From contig NZ_NTFY01000084.1 in assembly GCF_002289565.1 (NCBI RefSeq), positions 1-64,000 of the forward strand: a stretch of DNA of 64,000 nucleotides. The letters are read 5' to 3'. Under the pieces are notes generated by a model that saw nothing but the letters and a program-made list of their open reading frames with translations, was not told the DNA's origin and made no database searches. Positions 53,383-62,687 of this stretch are shown here, piece by piece (position 1 is the stretch's first letter; each line of letters starts with the position of its first letter). This stretch comes from Rhodopirellula sp. SM50. GTDB lineage: Bacteria > Planctomycetota > Planctomycetia > Pirellulales > Pirellulaceae. The position numbers and the translations under genes were made by a program.

Positions 53383-54219
53383 ATGAACCAAGTCTCGAAC
53401 CTGCAACGCGTTTTGGTCGGGGTGGGCGGCTCCGCCAACGGTCACGTGGCCGTGGATTTTTCGCTTCAGTTAGCCGACCGCTACGGATGCCGATTGGTGG
53501 GCATCGACATTGTCGACGAAGACGACACTGAACTTGCGATCTACGGCGTCGCCGATGAGACTGCCGAGGCGGAGCGTCGACGAGAGATCCGGCAGCTGCG
53601 CGACCGGGTCCGGCAAAACTTGGACGCTTTCCAGCAGCGGTGTCGCGCTGCCGGGATCAACGTGGAGTGCTGTGGAAAAAGCGGGGAGGTGGCGGAGCAG
53701 ATCGTGACCGAGGCCCAACGATCCGACCTGATCATCCTGAGCCGCGATACTCCCTTCGAATCGGCAACGTCCGCCAACAGCACCTTGGGCAAGGTGCTCC
53801 GTCAGGCTCCGCGTCCGCTGATCACGGTGCCGCTTTCACTGCCCCTGCAAGACCATGTGCTGATTGCCTATGACGGTAGCCGGCCGGCCGGACAAGCGCT
53901 GTTGGCGTTCGTCACGTTGGGTCTGGGCACGGGCAGAAAGGTCCACGTCGCGACCGCAGCGGGTTCCGTCGAATCGGCCCGGATGATCGCGCAGCCCGCC
54001 GTTGATTTTCTGCAGCTTCACGGCGTTGACTGTCAGCTGCACGCGATCGAAGGGGAAACGAAGGTCGAACACGCGTTGTTTAGTCTCGCCGCCGAGGTGG
54101 ACGCGGGGCTGCTGGTCGCCGGATCGTGTGGCCATTCACGGATCCGTGAGGTGCTGCTCGGATCGTTCACCCAGGCGTTGATCGAAGCCTCGCATCTGCC
54201 GCTGTTCCTGTTTCATTAA
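53383..54219 (+). CDS. Tandem universal stress protein
   Basis: A 278-residue protein. ATG 53383 has GAAGGA upstream; the longer frame begins in sequence without coding character. Two USP domains follow. The first (about residues 8-150) has the usual alpha/beta start 'RVLVGVGGSANGHVAVDFSLQLADRYG' but lacks the glycine-rich ATP loop at its end (LSRDTPFESATSANSTLGK). The second (about 160-278) retains G-x2-G-x9-GS in GSCGHSRIREVLLGS, so only this half should bind ATP. It is expected to act in general stress resistance. It is transcribed opposite DUF1328. Confidence 0.9.
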   Translation: MNQVSNLQRVLVGVGGSANGHVAVDFSLQLADRYGCRLVGIDIVDEDDTELAIYGVADETAEAERRREIRQLRDRVRQNLDAFQQRCRAAGINVECCGKSGEVAEQIVTEAQRSDLIILSRDTPFESATSANSTLGKVLRQAPRPLITVPLSLPLQDHVLIAYDGSRPAGQALLAFVTLGLGTGRKVHVATAAGSVESARMIAQPAVDFLQLHGVDCQLHAIEGETKVEHALFSLAAEVDAGLLVAGSCGHSRIREVLLGSFTQALIEASHLPLFLFH

Positions 54220-54724
54220 TGCGCGGCGACGAAGCCGCGGGCGCGCAAGCGGCCGGGAATCGTGGCGCCCGCCCGAGGCCTTACGGCCAGCGGCTCACCA
54301 TTGATTCAGCAGATCCCGATGCAATCGACAGACTGCGAGCCGGTCGGTTTCAGCGTGAAAGACCGGAGGGTTCGCGCCCTACCGCTAACCAATGCTTCAC
54401 AGCGACGCCCTTCTTGACGGCGCGCGTATTGGCGCATGCCGACGTCAAACGCACCGAAATCCTGTGACCGACTGTCTCACAGGATGAATGCGGCGGTCGG
54501 CAATTCGTTTTTCATCGAGATCTTTTTTCGCTTTTCAGCGGCTCGCCAAGAGGCCAAGTTCATCGCCTTTCCTCGGCAAACCCCGTCCATCGGCCGCAGC
54601 AAAGCTCGGGGTGGCACCACTCGCGAAGTTTTGGCGTTGTGGGAACACGACGTGCGGTAAACCGTCACGGAGAAGAACCAGTGGGGCTGGACACAACCGG
54701 TGGATCACGAAGAGGGACTAGCGG
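54220..54724. other. Gene-free interval before the redox operon
   Basis: Contains a family A half element (54361-54410) and otherwise nothing recognisable. The promoter of the following operon should lie here. Confidence 0.6.
54361..54410. repeat. Family A half element with tail
   Basis: ACCGGAGGGTTCGCGCCCTA, CCGCTAACCAATGCTTCACAGCG. It is most like the copy at the start of the window. Confidence 0.75.
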
Positions 54725-56005
54725 ATGACGAAGTTGAGAGGTGGACTGACGGTGGGCTTGGCGGTCATCGTTGCGGCGGTGGTCTGGCCGGCTGCGATCT
54801 TTGCGGCACCCGGTGCGAACGCGGGCGATTGGCCACAGTTCCGCGGTCCCGACGGGAATGGGACGGCAGTGGGCGAGGACTATCCGTTGACCTGGGGGCC
54901 AGGGGAGAACATCAAGTGGAAGATCGATCTGGCCGATCCCGGCGCCGGCAGTCCGATCGTTTCCGGCGGACGCGTGTTCCTCGCCAGCGGCAGCGAAGAT
55001 GGACGCCAACGCAACCTGCTGTGCATCGACCGCAACGACGGCACGCTACTGTGGACAAAGACGGTCGAGTTTGGGGAGGACACAACCCACCCACAGAATC
55101 CGTTTGGCAGTACCACTCCGGCCACCGATGGGACGCATGTCGTCGTCTGGCACGGTTCGGCAGGTCTGCACTGCTACGATTTTGCCGGACGATCGATTTG
55201 GTCGCGGGACCTGGGCGAATTCAAACACATCTGGGGCTATGGTTCGTCGCCGATCATCTACAAGGACAAACTCATTTTGCAGACGGGGCCGGGGGAACGC
55301 GTTTTCCTGACCGCGATTGACTTGGCCAGTGGAAAGACGCTGTGGGAAACCGACGAACCCTACAACGGTGACAAGAGCCCCGACGATGTCGGGTCATGGA
55401 GCACGCCGGTGGTCGCCCAAGTTGATGGCCAACCGCAAGTCATCTGTGCCATGAGCACCCGTGTGTGTGGCTACGATCTCGACAGCGGTGATCTGCTTTG
55501 GTGGTGCAACGGACTGAACGGTTCCAGTTACGACGTGGTCAGTTCTTCACCGCTCGTCGGTGACGGAATCGGTTTCGCCATGGCCGATTTGCGCGGGCCG
55601 GCGATGGCATTCAAGCTCGGCGGATCCGGCGACGTCACCGCATCGAATCGATTGTGGCACGTCGAGAAACGAAACCCCAGCAGCGTCGGCACCGGGGTCA
55701 TCGTTGGCGGTTATGTTTTCCGGCCGAACGCGAAACCCGGGACCATCGAATGTCTCAATGCCGAAACCGGCGAGAGTTTGTGGAAGAGTCGGGCCAAGGA
55801 TCACTGGGCATCGATGGTGCTGGCCGGCGGGCATGTCTACGCGCTCAGCCAGCGCGGCGCGACGATCGTTTTCAAACCCGATCCGCAAGCGTTCCAAGAG
55901 GTTGCCGAAAACGAACTGGACGGCGTGACCAATGCAACGCCTGCATTCTCGGAGGGGCAAATCTTTATCCGCACCGAAGAGCATCTGTATTGCATCGGCA
56001 ACTGA
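54725..56005 (+). CDS. Exported PQQ-type beta-propeller protein
   Basis: A 426-residue protein. The signal peptide covers about residues 1-34 (ending GANAGD). The body repeats propeller blades with the 'W..F.G...G......L...W' and 'A.DL.SGKTLWET' patterns of PQQ-like/BamB quinoprotein folds, beginning DWPQFRGPDGNGTA. No calcium/PQQ site of a methanol-dehydrogenase type is evident, so it is probably a structural or protein-binding relative. First gene of the eight-gene redox operon; 28 bases separate it from the next gene. Confidence 0.9.
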   Translation: MTKLRGGLTVGLAVIVAAVVWPAAIFAAPGANAGDWPQFRGPDGNGTAVGEDYPLTWGPGENIKWKIDLADPGAGSPIVSGGRVFLASGSEDGRQRNLLCIDRNDGTLLWTKTVEFGEDTTHPQNPFGSTTPATDGTHVVVWHGSAGLHCYDFAGRSIWSRDLGEFKHIWGYGSSPIIYKDKLILQTGPGERVFLTAIDLASGKTLWETDEPYNGDKSPDDVGSWSTPVVAQVDGQPQVICAMSTRVCGYDLDSGDLLWWCNGLNGSSYDVVSSSPLVGDGIGFAMADLRGPAMAFKLGGSGDVTASNRLWHVEKRNPSSVGTGVIVGGYVFRPNAKPGTIECLNAETGESLWKSRAKDHWASMVLAGGHVYALSQRGATIVFKPDPQAFQEVAENELDGVTNATPAFSEGQIFIRTEEHLYCIGN

Positions 56006-56033
56006 GTTCGTTGAGTTTGTCTAGGTAGTTCCT

Positions 56034-57431
56034 GTGAAAGTCCACGCCACCGAAGCGATCCTCCCCACGCTGACCGCGACGGTCGCAGTCGTGTCGCTGG
56101 CGTTCTGGTTGATGACCAGCCCGCCGAGTGATCTGGAGCCGCGGACGCCGGGGCGAGACGGCACGATCGACCGGTCCGGCCAGACGGCTCGCCCCGAGCC
56201 GGGCCAGCCGATCGCCGGTGCTGGAATCGCGTCGGACATTCCCGGCCAGTGGCCAGGATTCCTTGGACCGGGCCGCGATTCGATTTCAACCGGCGGCCCA
56301 CCGCTGGCACGATCCTGGCCCGCCGAAGGTCCCCCCGTGCTCTGGTCGATCGATGTCGCCGAGGGTTACGCCGGTGCCGCGATCAGCGACGGGCGAGTCT
56401 ACGTGTTGGATTACGACGAGGAAGCCGAAGCCGACACGCTGCGTTGCTTGTCTCTCGACGACGGCCGCGAAATCTGGCGCAACAGCTATCCCGTGGTCGT
56501 CGCGTTTTATCACGGCATGACACGAACGGTGCCGACCATCGTCGGTGACTACGTGATCACGATGGGGCCCCGTTGTCATCTGGCGTGTTGGGATGCGGCG
56601 ACGGGAGAATCGCATTGGTTGATCGATCTGGAACGCGATCATGGAACCAGAGTGCCGGAATGGTATACCGGCCAATGCCCATTGGTGGATCAAGACCGTT
56701 TGATCGTGGCCCCGTGCGGCGACGCGATGTTGATGGCGATTGACTACCGGACGGGCGACGTGATTTGGCAATCCCCGAATCCCAAGGGCTGGAACATGAC
56801 GCATGTTTCTGTCGTTCCGATGGAGTTCCAGGGGCGTCGGACGTATGTCTACTGCGCCAGCGGCGGCGTCGCCGGCGTTGCGGCCGACGACGGAACACTG
56901 CTTTGGGAAACGACCGCTTGGAAAGAAATCAATGCCACCAGTCCGTCACCGGTGGTGTTGCCCGATGATCGTCTTTTCCTGTCCCGAGGATATGGATCGG
57001 GAGCGTTGATGTTGCAACTGCTCAAGACCGACAGCGGGATCGAGGCCCGCAGCCTGTTCGAACTGACGCCCAAACAGTTCAGTTCCGAACAGCAGACACC
57101 GATCTATCGCGACGGTCATCTGTTCGGCATTCGAAAGATCGGCGCAAAAACGATGGTCTGCTTGGACCTCGATGGCAACGAGGTTTGGGACAGCGGCGGT
57201 GATCGGTTCGGACTCGGTCCCTACCTGTTCGCCGACGACCTGCTGCTGATCTTGGATGACGACGCAACGCTGACGGCCGCCGAGGCGACTCCGGCCGGCT
57301 ACAAACGACTGGCCCGGCACAAGGTGCTACCCGGCGGCCACGATGCCTGGGGCCCGATGGCGATGGTCGCGGGCCGTTTGATCCTCCGCGACATGACACG
57401 CCTGGTTTGCCTGGATCTGCGAGCGAATTGA
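56034..57431 (+). CDS. Membrane-anchored PQQ-type beta-propeller protein
   Basis: A 465-residue protein. The GTG start at 56034 leads to one membrane segment (about residues 10-28, 'TLTATVAVVSLAFWLMT'), then a short linker and a propeller of seven or so blades starting 'GQWPGFLGPGRDSIS'. Blade strands read 'VLDYDEEAEADTLRCLSLDDGREIWR' and 'ATGESHWLIDLERDHG'. A catalytic site is not visible. It is the second propeller of the operon; its stop overlaps the next start by one base (TGATG). Confidence 0.88.
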   Translation: MKVHATEAILPTLTATVAVVSLAFWLMTSPPSDLEPRTPGRDGTIDRSGQTARPEPGQPIAGAGIASDIPGQWPGFLGPGRDSISTGGPPLARSWPAEGPPVLWSIDVAEGYAGAAISDGRVYVLDYDEEAEADTLRCLSLDDGREIWRNSYPVVVAFYHGMTRTVPTIVGDYVITMGPRCHLACWDAATGESHWLIDLERDHGTRVPEWYTGQCPLVDQDRLIVAPCGDAMLMAIDYRTGDVIWQSPNPKGWNMTHVSVVPMEFQGRRTYVYCASGGVAGVAADDGTLLWETTAWKEINATSPSPVVLPDDRLFLSRGYGSGALMLQLLKTDSGIEARSLFELTPKQFSSEQQTPIYRDGHLFGIRKIGAKTMVCLDLDGNEVWDSGGDRFGLGPYLFADDLLLILDDDATLTAAEATPAGYKRLARHKVLPGGHDAWGPMAMVAGRLILRDMTRLVCLDLRAN

Positions 57432-58618
57432 TGGCCGATAAAAACACGATCCCCGATGAAGTTGGAGTTCAACGACACATGCGATTCCTGAATCAGCATC
57501 GAGGAACGCTGGTCACCGCCGTGATCGCCGTGGCGGTCGGCATCGCCAGTTATGCCGTCGTCAGCAGCGACCCGTTGGCCCAGCGCAGTGGTCGATCCTT
57601 CACGATCGATTTTTCCAGTGTCTACGACATCGATCCGGGATTGATTCAGTTCGAGCAGACGGGGGAAATCAAAGTCCCGTTGGATGACGTTCGCTGCATC
57701 GACGTCGGCCCCGCGGACAAGATCTACGTGGCCGGTGACCGGTCGGTCGGCGTGTATGCGCAAGACGGCACCGAGCTGGCGGTGATCCGAACCGAAGGCC
57801 AACCCGGCTGCGTGGCGGTCGGTGGTGACGAGCATGTCTTTCCGGGACGAATCTACGTCGGTGGCGACGGCAGGATCGAAGTGTTCCAACCGAACGGCAG
57901 TCGCGTCGGGATTTGGGACGTGCCGGAGCAGAACGTAATCCTGGCATCGATCGCGGTCGCGGGCAACGATGTGTTCGTCGCCGACGCGGGCAACCGCGTG
58001 GTGTTGCGATACGACCCGTCCGGCCAACGCGTGGGAACGATCGGCGATCCGGATGACGGCGGACGAACCTTCAACGTCCCCAGTGCGCACTTCGATATCG
58101 CGATCGGATCCGAAGGACGGCTGCACGTTGCCAACCCGGGCGCCCTGCGACTGGAGACGTACACGTTCGACGGTGCGATGGAAGTCCGTTGGGGCGAGCC
58201 CGGGGCGACGATCGACCGTTTCTTTGGTTGCTGCAATCCGAGCGAGTTTGCGGTCTTGCCCGGCGGCGCAATCGTGACTTCGGAAAAGGGCATCCCACGG
58301 ATCAAGGTTTACAGCGAGTTTGGAGAATTTGAGTGTGTGGTCGCGGGGCCGAGCATGTTGGGAGTCGCCCAGTCGGAGATTGGAGACCCCCGCGCCGTCC
58401 AAGCCGAAGCGATCTTTGACGTGGCGACCGACAGCCGGGGACGCATCTTGGTTTTGGATCCGAGACGAAAGTCGGTGCGGATTTTTGAACGCAGTATTGT
58501 CGAAAAAAGTGGGATAGGCTTCCAGCCTGTCAATCCTGAAATGTGGGATAGGCTTCCAGCCTGTCGACTCGCACATGACAGGCTGGAAGCCTATCCCACT
58601 GTTTGGGATCGAGGGTAA
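57431..58618 (+). CDS. NHL-like beta-propeller protein with palindrome-derived C-terminus
   Basis: A 395-residue protein starting at ATG 57431. One membrane segment (about residues 23-42) is followed by an NHL/six-bladed propeller ('DKIYVAGDRSVGVYAQDG', 'NDVFVADAGNRVVLRYDPSG', 'GRLHVANPGALRLETYTFDG'). The last ~38 residues, beginning GIGFQPVNPEM, are encoded by a family B palindrome that has extended the frame; the natural end was probably near FERSIVEK. It is third in the operon; the next gene starts five bases after the stop. Confidence 0.88.
   Translation: MADKNTIPDEVGVQRHMRFLNQHRGTLVTAVIAVAVGIASYAVVSSDPLAQRSGRSFTIDFSSVYDIDPGLIQFEQTGEIKVPLDDVRCIDVGPADKIYVAGDRSVGVYAQDGTELAVIRTEGQPGCVAVGGDEHVFPGRIYVGGDGRIEVFQPNGSRVGIWDVPEQNVILASIAVAGNDVFVADAGNRVVLRYDPSGQRVGTIGDPDDGGRTFNVPSAHFDIAIGSEGRLHVANPGALRLETYTFDGAMEVRWGEPGATIDRFFGCCNPSEFAVLPGGAIVTSEKGIPRIKVYSEFGEFECVVAGPSMLGVAQSEIGDPRAVQAEAIFDVATDSRGRILVLDPRRKSVRIFERSIVEKSGIGFQPVNPEMWDRLPACRLAHDRLEAYPTVWDRG
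58507..58600. repeat. Family B palindrome, compound copy inside a coding end
   Basis: Two direct copies of GTGGGATAGGCTTCCAGCCT and one complementary arm GGCTGGAAGCCTATCCCAC. All are translated as part of the preceding gene. Confidence 0.9.
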
Positions 58619-58623
58619 ATCGA

Positions 58624-58851
58624 ATGACGCACACTGAAACCAACCAACGCCGGCAATGGCTGATTCGCACCGGACGCTACGCGATCCTCGGTGGCCTGTC
58701 CGTCTTGTCATTGAACTTGATCGACCGCGCGCTGCGCGGTGGGTGCGTGCGGCTGGAATCACCCTGCCAGAGCTGTGAGCTGTTCAAAGCGTGTGAGCTT
58801 TCCAAAGCGGCCGAGGCGAGGCAAGCAACGACCGAGGGGAACCCATCATGA
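58624..58851 (+). CDS. Small membrane protein with CxxC motif
   Basis: A 75-residue protein with GAGGG upstream of ATG 58624. One membrane segment (about residues 22-40) is followed by a tail with five cysteines, including CQSC (CVRLESPCQSCELFKAC). No known family is recognised. Its stop overlaps the next gene (ATGA). The cysteine pattern and position before two ferredoxin genes point to a role in cluster binding or thiol chemistry for the operon. Confidence 0.82.
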   Translation: MTHTETNQRRQWLIRTGRYAILGGLSVLSLNLIDRALRGGCVRLESPCQSCELFKACELSKAAEARQATTEGNPS

Positions 58852-59498
58852 ATCGCGAAAAACAAACCGACCGACGCGGTTTTCTCGCCGACGGCGCACG
58901 CGTCGCCGGCGTCGTGTCCGCGGGGGTGTTGGGTGGGTTTTTGGCCGGCCGTCGAGGTCAGGCCGAAGAAAACCGCTGGCAGATCGATCCCGACAAATGC
59001 GTCGGATGCGGCAACTGCGCCACCCACTGTGTGCTCGACGAATCGGCCGTCAAATGTGTCCAGTGTTTTGACATGTGCGGGTTCTGCAACCGTTGCACCG
59101 GCTACTACACGCTGGACGGACTGGACAGTCGCGATACCGCCGCAGAGGACTTGCTGTGCCCGACCGAAGCGATCATTCGCACGTTCGTCGAAGGCAAAGC
59201 GGGGCAAAACTTCTATGAGTACACGATCGACACCGACGCCTGCATCGGTTGCGCGATGTGCGTCAAGGGCTGTGCCCTGATGAACGGTTCGCTGTACCTG
59301 CAAGTCATGCAGGATCGCTGTGTGAACTGCAACGAGTGTGCGATCGCGGTCGCCTGTCCCAGCGACGCGTTCGTCAACGTTTCGGCCGACAAACCCTATC
59401 GATTGAAACGAGTGGCGTTGGGGGTGATGCGGCAAAAGGCGGGGAAAGCCGACAAGGCCGCGCAGAGGCTGATCGATCAGGTGCAGGCCGATGAATAG
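58848..59498 (+). CDS. Tat-exported polyferredoxin (4Fe-4S)
   Basis: A 216-residue protein. A twin-arginine signal (TDRRGFLADGARVAG) covers the first ~38 residues. The mature part has a ferredoxin motif CVGCGNCATHC, then CVQCFDMCGFC (irregular Cys-rich), then CIGCAMCVKGC and CVNCNECAIAVAC, enough for three or four [4Fe-4S] clusters. It is related to NapG/HybA-like periplasmic electron carriers. It would pass electrons between the membrane ferredoxin encoded next and a periplasmic partner. The start overlaps the preceding gene by four bases, the end overlaps the next gene by eight. Confidence 0.92.
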   Translation: MNREKQTDRRGFLADGARVAGVVSAGVLGGFLAGRRGQAEENRWQIDPDKCVGCGNCATHCVLDESAVKCVQCFDMCGFCNRCTGYYTLDGLDSRDTAAEDLLCPTEAIIRTFVEGKAGQNFYEYTIDTDACIGCAMCVKGCALMNGSLYLQVMQDRCVNCNECAIAVACPSDAFVNVSADKPYRLKRVALGVMRQKAGKADKAAQRLIDQVQADE

Positions 59499-60876
59499 GA
59501 TCTTTCGCCTCCGTGTTGCCGCGTTGCTGGTCGTTGCCCTGGTGGGCGGCGTCTTGATGGGCGGCGTGATGGCGGACGAGTCGTCGGACCTGATGTTCCC
59601 GGTTCCGGAATTCTCCGACCATCCGATCCCCACCGCCAGTGTCCCGGAGGTAGAGCGCGAGGTCGCGGCGGTCTTGGACGTGGCGATTCTGTTTGTCGCG
59701 TTGTGTTTGGCGTCTTACTTCACGTTGGTGTCGCGGTCGCGTCGTAACGTGCTGTTGTTGACGATCGCAAGCTTGCTGTGGTTCGGTTTTTGGCGGCAGG
59801 GCTGCGTCTGTCCGGTGGGGGCGACCCAGAACGTCGCGTTGGCGATTTTTGATCCGACGTATGTGGTTCCGCTCGCGGTGGTGGCGTTCTTTGTTCTGCC
59901 GTTGGTGTTCACGTTGTTCTTTGGACGAACGTTTTGCGCGTCGGTCTGTCCGCTCGGCGCGATGCAAGAGCTGCTCGCGGTTCGCTCGATCAGAGTGCCC
60001 CGCTGGCTGGACCATTCGTTGGGCTTGGTCGCTTACATCTACCTGGGTGCCGCGGTCATCTTCGCCGCGACCAAAACCGGATTCATCATCTGTCGCTACG
60101 ATCCGTTCATTCCTTTTTTCCGACTGGGGGCGAACACCGACATGTTGCTCTTCGGCAGCAGCATCCTGCTGATCAGCGTGTTTGTCGGTCGCCCGTATTG
60201 TCGTTACCTGTGTCCTTACGGCGCGATTCTGCGTGTGCTGTCGTGCTTTTCCAAATGGCGTTTGAGCATTCCGCCGGACACCTGCATCAATTGCCAGCTC
60301 TGTGAAGACGTCTGTCCCTACGGAGCGATTCATCCGCCGACGGTCGCGCAGTCGCCGGAACGTCGGCGAAAAGGGAAACGTCGCTTGATAACCGCCCTGA
60401 TGGCGGCTCCGGTCGTGGTGCTCGGTTTCTGGTGGCTCGGTACGGCACTCGCCGTTCCACTGTCGCAGTGGCATCCGGAGTCGCGTTTGGCCGAACAGGT
60501 GCGGTTGGAAGAGTTGGGTGTGGCGGAATCCACCACCGAAGCCAGCGACGCCTTTCGTGGATCGGGACGATCGGTGGAGCAGTTGTATCAATCGGCGCTG
60601 TCGCGGCGCAATGACTTTGTCACGTTGGGCGGATTGCTCGGTGCCTGGACCGGGTTGGTGATCGGTTTCAAGTTGATTCATCTGTCGGTGCGACGCCGCC
60701 GTGACGATTACCAGGCAGACCGTGCGGGATGCGTTTCCTGCGGCCGTTGTTACTGGTATTGCCCGGTCGAAAAGGTCAGGCTTGGATTGATTTCCGATGT
60801 TTCCGAAGCCCTGCCCGACGGCCAGATGCCGACGGGGCCGCTGGTCCAATTGACCGTCGGAGGCAAAAAGTCGTGA
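59491..60876 (+). CDS. NapH/NosR-like membrane 4Fe-4S protein
   Basis: A 461-residue membrane protein with about six helices and an N-terminal signal-like helix. The family motifs are present: QGCVCPVG, FCASVCPLGAMQE, CRYDPFIPFFRLG, CRYLCPYGAILR, then a cytoplasmic ferredoxin CINCQLCEDVCPYGAI, and a further CVSCGRCYWYCPVEKVR near the C-terminus. NapH and NosR pass electrons from quinol or flavin through the membrane. Two [4Fe-4S] sites are expected. It overlaps the polyferredoxin gene by eight and the next gene by four bases. Confidence 0.93.
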   Translation: MNRIFRLRVAALLVVALVGGVLMGGVMADESSDLMFPVPEFSDHPIPTASVPEVEREVAAVLDVAILFVALCLASYFTLVSRSRRNVLLLTIASLLWFGFWRQGCVCPVGATQNVALAIFDPTYVVPLAVVAFFVLPLVFTLFFGRTFCASVCPLGAMQELLAVRSIRVPRWLDHSLGLVAYIYLGAAVIFAATKTGFIICRYDPFIPFFRLGANTDMLLFGSSILLISVFVGRPYCRYLCPYGAILRVLSCFSKWRLSIPPDTCINCQLCEDVCPYGAIHPPTVAQSPERRRKGKRRLITALMAAPVVVLGFWWLGTALAVPLSQWHPESRLAEQVRLEELGVAESTTEASDAFRGSGRSVEQLYQSALSRRNDFVTLGGLLGAWTGLVIGFKLIHLSVRRRRDDYQADRAGCVSCGRCYWYCPVEKVRLGLISDVSEALPDGQMPTGPLVQLTVGGKKS

Positions 60877-62663
60877 ACGCTTATTTGGGCTATCGATCGA
60901 TCCTGCTCTCCGCGTGGGTGGCCGGAGTGTTTTCGACGCTCGTCGGAGCGATCTTGGTGATCGATGGCATGAATCGATTGGACAAGATTCCCCTGGAAGC
61001 GACTTCATTCGTCCAGCTCAGGGAACAGTTCCTCCAGCAGCCCGACAACGATCAGCTGCGGCAAGAGATCCAGGCGTTGGATCTGGCGCTGCGTCAAGAA
61101 TACTTCCGCGAGTTGCGTTTCACCGAGCGTGGTTCGTATCTGTTGTTGGGCGGCATCCTCGTCACGCTGGTTTTCAGCAAGTGGGCAGCCACGCTGCACC
61201 GCAAGCTGCCGCGCCCCAAGCCGAAATTGCCCGGACCCGATAGCGACGAAGTCTTGAGCCATAGGGGACCATGGGCGGTCTCCGTCGTGATGTTGGTGCT
61301 GGTCGGCACGGCCTGGGCGATGAATACCGGTCACCGCAGTGTGTTGCCGTCAACCTCGGATGCATTGGCGTCGGTCCACGATCCGGTCGGCGAGCAGAAG
61401 AGGGACGGTCAAGACGCGGTGGTCGAATCGGTGCTTGCCGAACTTCCAAGTGCCGCAGAGTTGCGGGCGAACTGGCCCAGCTTTCGTGGGGCCGATGGTT
61501 CGGGAATCGCTTTCGATCAAGATGCGCCCACGGTCTGGGACGGTGAATCCGGCGAAGGGGTGGTTTGGAAGACGGCGGTGCCGCTGCCCGGTGTCAATTC
61601 GCCGATCGTCTGGCGGGACCGCGTGTTTCTCTCCGGCGCGACTGCAGACGAACGTGGTGTTTACTGTTTCGATGCCGGCTCCGGAAGCATGCTTTGGAGC
61701 ACCGACATCGCCGTCGATCCCGCGGTCGCGGGAGAGAAGATCAAGACTTCCAATGACACCGGCTACGCCGCGCCGACGATGGCGACCGATGGACGGTTCG
61801 TGTTTGCGATGTTTGCCGACGGGCAGTTGGTCTCACTCGATTTCGCCGGCAACGAAGTGTGGACGCGTTCGTTGGGCGTGCCGCAGCGAAACAACTATGG
61901 CCACGCGTCTTCCTTGGTGACGTACCAGGGTTCGGTGATCGTGCAATTCGACCAGGGAACCAGCGAGGACCAGCTCTCCAAATTAATGTGTTTCGACGGT
62001 GCAACCGGCAGTCCGATCTGGGAAACGATCCGCGCGACACCGGCGTCCTGGTCGTCACCGATCGTGATCGAGCACGACGGCCAAGCTCAAGTCATTACCT
62101 GTTGCGATCCCTGGGTGATGGCGCACGCGCCGAGCGATGGAAGAGAACTGTGGCGGGCAAACTGCTTGGAACGTGTCGAAGTTGGCCCCTCGCCGGTGTA
62201 CTCCGACGGGATCGTCTACGCCGGCAACGACACCGCGATCTATGCCGCGATTCGTGTCGACGGATCGGGCGACGTGACGGAAACCCATGTGCAGTGGACC
62301 GCCGATTACGGGCTGCCAGATACCTGCAGCCCCCTGGTCACCGAAAAGTTTTTGTTGACGCTGGCTTCCTATGGCACGCTGTTCTGTTTCGACAAGCAGG
62401 AAGGCGGTGAACCGTTGTGGGAAGAAGATTTCGGAGCGGATTTCCTATCGTCCCCGAGCCTCGTGGGCGAGCGCGTTTATTTGTTCAGCCGCGACGGCAC
62501 GGCGTGGGTGGTCGAGCCGACCGGCGAAGCGTGCAATCGCATCTCGGAAGCTCAATTGGGAGAAGAATGCGTGACCTGTCCGGCGTTTCAGGATGGTCGG
62601 ATTTTTATCCGAGGAAGCGAGCACTTGTTCTGCATCGGGAGCGCAACCGCTGATGATCGATGA
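60873..62663 (+). CDS. Polytopic membrane protein fused to a PQQ-type beta-propeller
   Basis: A 596-residue protein. The GTG at 60873 has GGAGG nine bases upstream and overlaps the preceding stop; the longer open frame to 60729 lies inside the NapH-like gene. Three membrane segments (about residues 9-30, 90-110 and 131-150) precede an exported propeller of about 430 residues starting 'NWPSFRGADGSG', with blades such as 'GVYCFDAGSGSMLWSTDIAVD' and 'LFCFDKQEGGEPLWEEDF'. Third PQQ-type propeller of the operon and the only one with several helices. The next gene starts 24 bases later. Confidence 0.9.
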   Translation: MNAYLGYRSILLSAWVAGVFSTLVGAILVIDGMNRLDKIPLEATSFVQLREQFLQQPDNDQLRQEIQALDLALRQEYFRELRFTERGSYLLLGGILVTLVFSKWAATLHRKLPRPKPKLPGPDSDEVLSHRGPWAVSVVMLVLVGTAWAMNTGHRSVLPSTSDALASVHDPVGEQKRDGQDAVVESVLAELPSAAELRANWPSFRGADGSGIAFDQDAPTVWDGESGEGVVWKTAVPLPGVNSPIVWRDRVFLSGATADERGVYCFDAGSGSMLWSTDIAVDPAVAGEKIKTSNDTGYAAPTMATDGRFVFAMFADGQLVSLDFAGNEVWTRSLGVPQRNNYGHASSLVTYQGSVIVQFDQGTSEDQLSKLMCFDGATGSPIWETIRATPASWSSPIVIEHDGQAQVITCCDPWVMAHAPSDGRELWRANCLERVEVGPSPVYSDGIVYAGNDTAIYAAIRVDGSGDVTETHVQWTADYGLPDTCSPLVTEKFLLTLASYGTLFCFDKQEGGEPLWEEDFGADFLSSPSLVGERVYLFSRDGTAWVVEPTGEACNRISEAQLGEECVTCPAFQDGRIFIRGSEHLFCIGSATADDR

Positions 62664-62687
62664 CTCGAGTTTCGGACGAGCTGCCGA

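Noticed and set aside
54436-54660. Small frame of 74 codons before the redox operon
   Set aside because: No ribosome-binding site and overlapping frames of equal length; composition is not protein-like.
59374-61008. 544-codon - strand frame opposite the NapH-like gene
   Set aside because: Rich in Arg, Gln and His, typical of antisense of a Leu/Val-rich membrane gene.
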